NCBI GenBank assembly: GCA_964569865.1
Contig: CAZMVQ010000007.1
Coordinates: 1-48,338, forward strand
DNA: 48,338 bases
Origin: DROE01 sp964569865
Lineage (GTDB): Bacteria; Pseudomonadota; Alphaproteobacteria; Rhizobiales; Devosiaceae
Reading direction: 5' to 3'
Under the pieces are notes generated by a model that saw nothing but the letters and a program-made list of their open reading frames with translations, searched no databases and was not told the DNA's origin. A program made the translations under genes and the position numbers. This document shows positions 43,260 to 48,338 of the stretch, one piece after another. How positions within the stretch are numbered: the stretch's first letter is position 1; every line of letters starts with the position of its first letter.

Positions 43260-44603
43260 ATGGTCAGTTTTGATATCGTTTTCAAGCACGCAACGCTGGT
43301 AAATCACGATGGTGAAATTGTTGGCGATATTGGCATCAGAGATGGAATAATTGCCGCAATCGGCGATCTTGGGTCAAATTCAACCGCTAATGAAATCATT
43401 GCAGACGAAATCATCGACTGTACCGGACTGCATATTCTTCCCGGATTTATAGATACTCAGGTGCATTTTCGTGAACCCGGACTTGAGCATAAAGAAAACC
43501 TTAAAACAGGTTCCCTTGGCGCGGTGATGGGCGGGGTGACGGCAGTTTTTGAAATGCCAAACACCAATCCTTTGACCATTGATGAAGCTGCCTTTCACGA
43601 TAAAATCGCCAGAGCATCAAATTCCATGCATTGCGATTTTGCTTTTTATATCGGGGGAACCCATGAAAATACTGATCAATTATCACGTTTGGAAAAATTG
43701 CCCGGTTGCGCTGGCATAAAAGTATTTATGGGTTCGTCCACTGGCTCCCTGTTGGTTCAGGATGATGATGGGGTGCGCGCTATTCTAAATGCCGTTTCCC
43801 GCCGCGCTGCTTTTCATTCCGAAGATGAATATCTGCTTGAAGAACAAAAACACATCAGGGTTGAAAATGACCCCTCATCCCATCGCCTCTGGCGCGATGT
43901 TGAAGTTGCCTTAAGATCAACCAAAAGACTGGTGAGGCTGGCCAGAGAAACCGGCAGCAATATCCACGTTTTGCACATCAGTACTGGCGAGGAGATGGAT
44001 TTTCTCAGCCAGCATAAGGATATTGCCAGCGTTGAAGTAACTCCTCATCACTTAACCCTTGATGCCAGCGATTATCAGAACCTTGGAACGTTGCTGCAAA
44101 TGAACCCTCCGGTGCGCGATATTTCCCACCAGCAAAAAATCTGGCAAGGTGTGGCCAATGGCGTTGCCGATATTTTGGGTTCCGATCACGCCCCTCATAC
44201 CCTGGAAGAAAAATCAGCGCCTTATCCCGCATCCCCTTCCGGAATGACTGGGGTACAGACATTTGTTCCCATAATGCTCGACCATGTAAATACAGGCAAA
44301 CTGTCTTTGCAGCGGCTGGTTGATATGACAAGCGCCGGACCAAACCGATTATTTGGGATTGCTGGCAAGGGAAGAATGGCGGTTGGTTATGATGCGGATT
44401 TAACCATTGTTGATATGAAACGGCGCGTAACAATCACAAATGACTGGATCGAATCGCGCGCTGGGTGGACCCCCTATGATGGTAAAAAAGTTACCGGCTG
44501 GCCGGTGGGAACAATCATCAGGGGTAAAAAAATAATGTGGGAAGGGGAGCTGATTGAGAAGTCAGCGGGCATCCCGATTCGCTTCAACGGCGCTTTGAAT
44601 TAA
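43260..44603 (+). CDS. pyrC: Dihydroorotase, class I
   Basis: 447-residue amidohydrolase that forms dihydroorotate from carbamoyl aspartate in pyrimidine synthesis. The metal-binding loop is DTQVHFREPG: His69 is retained but the first ligand position is Gln67, where class I enzymes commonly have His. Other ligands are in place: a Lys in CAGIKVFMGSS, His in FHSEDE, His in VLHISTG and Asp in LGSDHAPHT. The ATG at 43260 follows GAAAGAAA; longer in-frame starts overlap ygfZ. No other pyr genes are in the window. Gene ends six bases from the convergent small ORF. Confidence 0.93.
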   Translation: MVSFDIVFKHATLVNHDGEIVGDIGIRDGIIAAIGDLGSNSTANEIIADEIIDCTGLHILPGFIDTQVHFREPGLEHKENLKTGSLGAVMGGVTAVFEMPNTNPLTIDEAAFHDKIARASNSMHCDFAFYIGGTHENTDQLSRLEKLPGCAGIKVFMGSSTGSLLVQDDDGVRAILNAVSRRAAFHSEDEYLLEEQKHIRVENDPSSHRLWRDVEVALRSTKRLVRLARETGSNIHVLHISTGEEMDFLSQHKDIASVEVTPHHLTLDASDYQNLGTLLQMNPPVRDISHQQKIWQGVANGVADILGSDHAPHTLEEKSAPYPASPSGMTGVQTFVPIMLDHVNTGKLSLQRLVDMTSAGPNRLFGIAGKGRMAVGYDADLTIVDMKRRVTITNDWIESRAGWTPYDGKKVTGWPVGTIIRGKKIMWEGELIEKSAGIPIRFNGALN

Positions 44604-44609
44604 AGCGTT

Positions 44610-44870
44610 TTATTGAATAGAGCGGTCCAGCGTATATTCCCCGTTGGAGATTCTTGCGGGCAAATCTGCAATAAGTTTGGCAGTTGCATCCTCTCCATGG
44701 GCGCGCACCAGAGTTGCCAGCGCGGCAAACAGTGCCGCATGGGAAAGCGCTTCAGTTTCAATACCATCGGCCTCTGCACTGTTCCAGGCATCCGCGATAT
44801 ATTCCAGAGCCAATTCACGCTCCTCGGATTGCTTTGAACTCATTTCGATGGTGTCGGTAGAAGAAAACAT
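44610..44870 (-). CDS. Conserved small helical protein of unknown function
   Basis: 86 residues, acidic, all-helical by eye, without signal peptide. ALEYIADAWNSAEADGIETEALSHAALFAALATLVRAHGEDATAKLIADLPARI resembles a small uncharacterised family seen in Hyphomicrobiales; I have no function for it. A Met ten codons in is an alternative start. Convergent with pyrC with a six-base gap. Confidence 0.65.
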   Translation of the reverse strand: MFSSTDTIEMSSKQSEERELALEYIADAWNSAEADGIETEALSHAALFAALATLVRAHGEDATAKLIADLPARISNGEYTLDRSIQ

Positions 44871-44973
44871 GATGTCTGTGGTCCGTTTAAGAATATAGCT
44901 TTAATCTAACACGCTGATTTGCTCAGCGGTGGCAGAAGTTACGCAAGGGTTAATTGGCAATGAGTGATTATAC

Positions 44974-45378
44974 TTAATTCTGATCCGCATAGCGAGAGTG
45001 AATATCGCGGGTTATCTGCTCTGCTTCCTTTAGCAATTGACGCACTGATCTTTGCGCCGAATTCGTGCAGGAATTATAGGATCGGGCATAGGCATAATAC
45101 CCCTGATTGAATGCCCCGTTGAGCCTTTGGCGCCGGTCTTCATCTGGGTTGTCCAGCGTAATAAGCTCACCGGCATGCAAACGCCAGTCATTTTCTTCAT
45201 TTCCACACAGGGGTTGCAAAAAATACAGGCTGCCGATTATGCCCAGCAGTTTTTGCATTTCACTTTGATAAAGTGGATCAACCGCGCTGGCCGGAACAGC
45301 TGAAAATGACAGCGCCAATGCCACAAATATCGCGCGAAGTGCTTTCATCATTGGCCGTGTGGGTTTTTTCATGTCCAT
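44974..45378 (-). CDS. TIGR02301 family exported protein
   Basis: About 134 residues: signal peptide (MKALRAIFVALALSFSAVPASA) then a small helical domain with DPLYQSEMQKLLGIIGSLYFLQPLCG and GYYAYARSYNSCTNSAQ, matching the alphaproteobacterial TIGR02301 family of unknown function. The two Cys probably pair in the periplasm. Start codon uncertain among Met codons at 45378, 45372, 45351 and 45348. Confidence 0.8.
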   Translation of the reverse strand: MDMKKPTRPMMKALRAIFVALALSFSAVPASAVDPLYQSEMQKLLGIIGSLYFLQPLCGNEENDWRLHAGELITLDNPDEDRRQRLNGAFNQGYYAYARSYNSCTNSAQRSVRQLLKEAEQITRDIHSRYADQN

Positions 45379-45417
45379 AGGGCTAGTTGAATAAGTCTGT
45401 CGGGTGCTCAAAGCAAG

Positions 45418-45443
45418 CCCCACCCGATTAGTTTCGGGTGGGG
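45418..45443 (-). terminator. GC-rich hairpin, probable terminator of the DUF3179 gene
   Basis: A perfect 10-bp stem, CCCCACCCGA with TCGGGTGGGG (45418-45427 with 45434-45443), loop of six. It lies 28 bases past the stop of the DUF3179 gene. The downstream T content is low, so it is not a strong classical terminator. Confidence 0.55.
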
Positions 45444-45470
45444 TGGTTTATGAAAGTTCTTTTGGCTGAC

Positions 45471-46475
45471 CTATTGCTCCAGTTGCACGATATCCAGATC
45501 TGGCAGGTAGGAGCGGGCGCTAAAGGCAAAGGTTACAAGATATACCACCAGTTCAGGTTCAGCGGTATCGGTGCGGTAAACCTCGATATTACCCACGTCA
45601 CGACCATCACTGATCAGACGTTGATCAAGAGCTGATGACTGCCCTTCGGACCAGCGAAATTCCAGCGGTCCAATGCTAAATGGAGCGTTTTGCTCAAGAT
45701 AGGGCAAAGTCACCGCATAGGATTGATCAAGCCCTTCAACCAGATCAGCATCAACCAATGCAATGCGCATCATTGGTTCAATATCTGTAGGCAATTGCCC
45801 ATTGAACAAGAATGGAATGGGCGTGGTGTCATAGCTGACATATGGATTGGTTCCGGAAAGTCTTTCCCGGCGCGGATCGGCCAGCAAAACTTCACCATCA
45901 GGATAACGCTCTTTGAATACGTCAAAACTGATCAGAAACGATGGTATTGGACGCAACCTTTCACCGGCACGCTTGCCGACAACAGCTTCACCATTATATT
46001 GCTGCCACCAGTTTTGTTCCCCGCGATCATACATTAACAGGTTGGACCAGCGCAGTTTCCCGGTGGTGCCAAAGGTAACCTCTTCCCCGTCAAGAGTACG
46101 CTCAAATACAATTGAAGTATTGCAAAGCGGACAAAACGTAACGGCAACCGGCAGGCCACCTATCGTATCGTTGACAATTTCGTGCCACATCAGATAACGC
46201 AATGGATAGGCTCTGGAAACTCCGTTTATATCCAGCGCAACCACTGGTTCAATGCCGGGAATGCTGGTTTCGTCAGTAGCTAGTTGAAATTTCGGGTCAT
46301 CATTTGAGGGGATTTGGTCAGCACCAATCACGCTGATAACTTCGCTTAGATCAATTGTAGTTTTTGAAAAATCTGTTTCCCAGTTTTCTGCCGAACTGAA
46401 TTGTTGTGCTGAAACCTGTGGGCCTGCAAATGCAACAAACCCAAAAGCTGCAAGCATTATTGCTTTTTTTAACAT
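45471..46475 (-). CDS. DUF3179 family secreted protein
   Basis: 334 residues. Signal peptide (KAIMLAAFGFVAFAGPQVSA) precedes the DUF3179 domain: AYPLRYLMWHEIVNDTIGG, VTFCPLCNTSIVFER and GKLRWSNLLMYDRGEQNWWQQYNGEAVVG. The CPLCN motif, two Cys separated by two residues, is conserved in the family and may bind metal or form a redox pair; the function is unknown. Good Shine-Dalgarno GGGAGAAGG before the ATG. Confidence 0.9.
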   Translation of the reverse strand: MLKKAIMLAAFGFVAFAGPQVSAQQFSSAENWETDFSKTTIDLSEVISVIGADQIPSNDDPKFQLATDETSIPGIEPVVALDINGVSRAYPLRYLMWHEIVNDTIGGLPVAVTFCPLCNTSIVFERTLDGEEVTFGTTGKLRWSNLLMYDRGEQNWWQQYNGEAVVGKRAGERLRPIPSFLISFDVFKERYPDGEVLLADPRRERLSGTNPYVSYDTTPIPFLFNGQLPTDIEPMMRIALVDADLVEGLDQSYAVTLPYLEQNAPFSIGPLEFRWSEGQSSALDQRLISDGRDVGNIEVYRTDTAEPELVVYLVTFAFSARSYLPDLDIVQLEQ

Positions 46476-46557
46476 AGCCTTCTCCCGTTTTCAATTTGGC
46501 ACACAATTGCATCAAAAATGGATTTTGCCAATTCACCTATGTTCACAGGCAGTTGAC

Positions 46558-46818
46558 TGGAGCGTTCCCAAAAANNNNNNNNNNNNNNNNNNNNNNNNNN
46601 NNNNNNNNNNNNNNNNNNNNNNNNNNNNNNNNNNNNNNNNNNNNNNNNNNNNNNNNNNNNNNNNNNNNNNNNNNAAAAAAAGCGCCCCACGGGTTTAGCC
46701 TGAGAGTGAGGGGTGGTTTTTTGGTTCGGGAGCGCGACCAAACAAAAACACTAGAGCGTTCCCAAAAAAAGCGCCCCACGGGTTTAGCCTGAGAGTGAGG
46801 GGTGGTTTTTTGGTTCGG
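46558..46818. repeat. Tandem palindromic intergenic element, type 1, interrupted by the gap
   Basis: Fills most of a 346-base non-coding stretch (46476-46821). A unit begins GAGCGTTCCC, runs through AAAAAAAGCGCCCCACGGG and ends TTCGGGAGCGCGACCA. The stretch after the gap (46675-46740) and a second copy (46752-46818) share 55 identical bases, offset 89 bases. The left part of a further copy, GAGCGTTCCC plus five A (46560-46574), precedes the N run. The last copy lacks the right terminus. Ends GCGTTCCC and GGGAGCGC can pair. Confidence 0.8.
46575..46674. other. Assembly gap (100 N)
   Basis: Exactly 100 undetermined bases, the usual placeholder for a gap of unknown size. It is flanked by the two halves of one repeat unit, so it arose from repeat ambiguity rather than missing genes. 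Confidence 0.98.
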
Positions 46819-46821
46819 CCC

Positions 46822-47304
46822 CTAATCAAACAAAGCATCGATGGCCGATTGGGTATCGTCGCATGGCGCTTCATCAATGGTAATCGGCTCGCTGATTTTT
46901 GCAGCAACCACATCGCGCTGGCCCATTATTACATCAATAAGAGCAGGGTCCGGGTCAGGTTTTTCCTGATGGGCCAAAATGCTTGATATCAAATCGTTGA
47001 CACCATCTTCAAACGCCCCCCGAATATTTTGCTCAAGGGCGCGATAGGCATTGAGCACTACTTCTGCGCCAGCAAATCCGGAGCGCGAAAAATGAGTTTC
47101 ATAATCAATCGGCAACCAGTCGCTGAGCACATCATGTTCCATGGATCCGTCTGCGACCAGTTCCGCCAGCATTATATATTCGTTGAACAGGTTCAAAAAA
47201 TCGGTTGCAAGACCGGTTGCGGGGTTTACATTGGCGGCGCGCAATTCAGCTTCGCTGAAGCTGAATGTGGTTGTAAAAGCTGAAATTTCGATTTGATTTT
47301 GCAT
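46822..47304 (-). CDS. Conserved protein of unknown function
   Basis: 160 residues, acidic, no signal peptide or transmembrane helix. The central part LATDFLNLFNEYIMLAELVADGSMEHDVLSDWLPIDYETHFSRSGFAGAEVVLNAY is probably conserved in related bacteria; I cannot name a function. The start at 47304 (MQNQIEISAF) avoids a long low-similarity extension that would overlap the divergent SRAP gene. The TAG stop directly abuts the right end of the type 1 element. Confidence 0.72.
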   Translation of the reverse strand: MQNQIEISAFTTTFSFSEAELRAANVNPATGLATDFLNLFNEYIMLAELVADGSMEHDVLSDWLPIDYETHFSRSGFAGAEVVLNAYRALEQNIRGAFEDGVNDLISSILAHQEKPDPDPALIDVIMGQRDVVAAKISEPITIDEAPCDDTQSAIDALFD

Positions 47305-47403
47305 TTGATATATTAGCCAGCATTTGCTTTGCTTGCCGGTGAACAATTTCATGCGTATTGTTGCGCAGATTACTTTTTTCTTTACTCCAAACAGGGTTGC
47401 TAA

Positions 47404-48183
47404 ATGTGCGGTAGATTTACCCTGTTGCTTGGCTGGTCTCAAATTTATCAATTGCTGGAGGGTTCTTTATCAAACCTGAACAATGGCACTGATGAAAAGA
47501 TTCTGGCATATCCTGATCGTTTTAATATTGCGCCAACCCAGCCGATTTTGGTTCTGACCCGAGCAGGTGAAAAAATTGAACCGTTTTTGATGCGCTGGGG
47601 TCTGGTGCCGCAATGGGTTGATAACCCGGCGGATTTCCCTCTGCTTATCAATGCCCGCTCAGAAACTCTGGCAGAAAAAACTTCGTTTAAAAGTTCCCTT
47701 AAAAATCAGCGCTGTATCATTCCGGCTTCTGGATATTACGAATGGTCGCGCCTGCCGGATGGCACAAAAATTCCTCAATATATTACCCGTAATGATGGCT
47801 TACCGTTATTGATGGCCGGATTGCACTCCACATGGGTTGGTGAGGATGGTGAAGAAGTTGATACAGCAACAATTATCACCATTGCTGCCAATGATGGCTT
47901 GAAAAATGTTCATCACCGCACCCCGGTTTTGCTTGAGGATGAAAATATTGCTCTGTGGCTTGATAGCTCCAATGTTAATGCCAAAGAAGCTCAAAAGCTG
48001 CTTAACCCGATTGCTGATGGCTTGATGAAATATCACCCGGTTTCAACTCGGGTGAATTCTCCCAACAATGATTTTGAAGGGCTTATTGTGCCGGTTTTTG
48101 AAGAAAACCAGACAGAACAGAAAAAAAGTAAATCCGAACAAACCCCAGCAAACAAAAAACCTTCGCAACTGGATTTGTTCTAG
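47404..48183 (+). CDS. SRAP-domain protein (YedK/HMCES-like)
   Basis: 259 residues, SOS response-associated peptidase family. Cys2 (MCGRFT), the residue that covalently traps abasic sites in single-stranded DNA after Met removal, is present, with the conserved Asn in INARSET, Glu in PASGYYEWSR and His in NVHHRTPVLL. These proteins protect abasic sites by forming a thiazolidine DNA-protein crosslink. The polar, Lys-rich tail (about residues 235-259) is not part of the domain. The TAG stop coincides with the first bases of the type 2 palindromic element. Confidence 0.95.
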   Translation: MCGRFTLLLGWSQIYQLLEGSLSNLNNGTDEKILAYPDRFNIAPTQPILVLTRAGEKIEPFLMRWGLVPQWVDNPADFPLLINARSETLAEKTSFKSSLKNQRCIIPASGYYEWSRLPDGTKIPQYITRNDGLPLLMAGLHSTWVGEDGEEVDTATIITIAANDGLKNVHHRTPVLLEDENIALWLDSSNVNAKEAQKLLNPIADGLMKYHPVSTRVNSPNNDFEGLIVPVFEENQTEQKKSKSEQTPANKKPSQLDLF

Positions 48184-48301
48184 AGCGCTGCCAGAAAATG
48201 TGCACTTGCGGTTTTCCAGCCTGCCGGCGTGAGGCAAAACAAGCCTGCCGGCGTGAGGCAAATAAACCGAGCAACGGAGTTGCTGTTTCGGCAGCGCGAC
48301 C
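48181..48301. repeat. Palindromic intergenic element, type 2
   Basis: Begins TAGAGCGCTGCC and ends GGCAGCGCGACCA; the ends form an 8-bp perfect terminal stem (GCGCTGCC with GGCAGCGC). Inside are a 24-base tandem duplication (48218-48241 and 48242-48265, core AGCCTGCCGGCGTGAGGC) and a GCAAC-GGA-GTTGC hairpin (48271-48283). It shares flanks and stem layout with the type 1 element but not its interior. A further hairpin, CCACT/AGTGG, lies just beyond at 48300-48314. Confidence 0.75.
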
Positions 48302-48338
48302 ACTAAAAGAGTGGCGTAGCCTAAGCGCTTCCTCCAGT

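Noticed and set aside
46469..46792. Open frames on both strands running through the N block
   Set aside because: They are open only because undetermined bases translate as X; the flanks are repeat DNA without ribosome sites or protein similarity.
46675..48265. CRISPR array
   Set aside because: The repeats here are a two-to-three-copy tandem without unique spacers, and the units are palindromic elements; no cas genes are present.

Overview
The window is a chromosomal stretch of an alphaproteobacterium, most likely a member of the Hyphomicrobiales (Rhizobiales) or a close relative. The signs are a CcrM-type adenine methyltransferase, split F0 b and b' subunits in the order I-a-c-b'-b, a DUF721 (DciA-like) - DsbA - SMC cluster, a TIGR02301 protein, two-subunit glycine decarboxylase behind a tandem glycine riboswitch, and an ispH-rnhA pair. 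Base composition looks moderate (mid-40s %GC by eye), low for the order. Almost everything is housekeeping. I see no phage, transposase, CRISPR array, tRNA or rRNA. One run of 100 N (46575-46674) is a scaffold gap.

Layout. 1-2870: YqgE, a periplasmic DsbD-N protein, a peroxiredoxin and a lipoprotein. 2980-7860: promoter, tandem glycine riboswitch and the gcvT-gcvH-gcvPA-gcvPB cleavage operon, closed by a strong bidirectional terminator. 7884-10737: ATP synthase F0 operon on the minus strand with a consensus-like promoter. 10844-16894 (minus): SMC, DsbA-like protein, DUF721 protein and CcrM. 17081-22271: a metal-sensor-like MerR regulator, RNase HII, a spore-photoproduct-lyase-like radical SAM protein, MoaB, an MFS transporter and a family-4-like uracil-DNA glycosylase with an unusual active-site motif. 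22453-28568: a TPR protein, IspE, a polyprenyl diphosphate synthase, a tRNA-type N6-adenine methyltransferase, an S49 peptidase, a small membrane protein and a cupin.

28690-32625: glyQ, a lipoprotein L,D-transpeptidase and glyS, with the two glycyl-tRNA synthetase genes on opposite strands. 32761-37249: a PNPOx-like protein, the DUF2207/LemA pair, RNase HI and IspH. 37402-40961: a PPDK-like protein with a shortened, degenerate ATP-grasp part, then a SleB-type wall hydrolase. 40984-48183: a small secreted protein, an HD hydrolase, YgfZ, dihydroorotase, short unknown proteins, a DUF3179 protein and a SRAP (YedK/HMCES-like) DNA-protein crosslink protein.

The least ordinary signals are: (i) a possible H-type pseudoknot just upstream of the L,D-transpeptidase start; (ii) the PPDK-like protein that keeps its phosphohistidine and PEP/pyruvate domains but not a normal ATP-grasp; (iii) two sequence types of one palindromic element with matching ends and compensatory stem changes, each abutting a stop codon, one tandemly repeated around the assembly gap; (iv) the uracil-DNA glycosylase with GKAPSNDED in place of the usual motif; (v) CtrA-like and GANTC sites upstream of ccrM.
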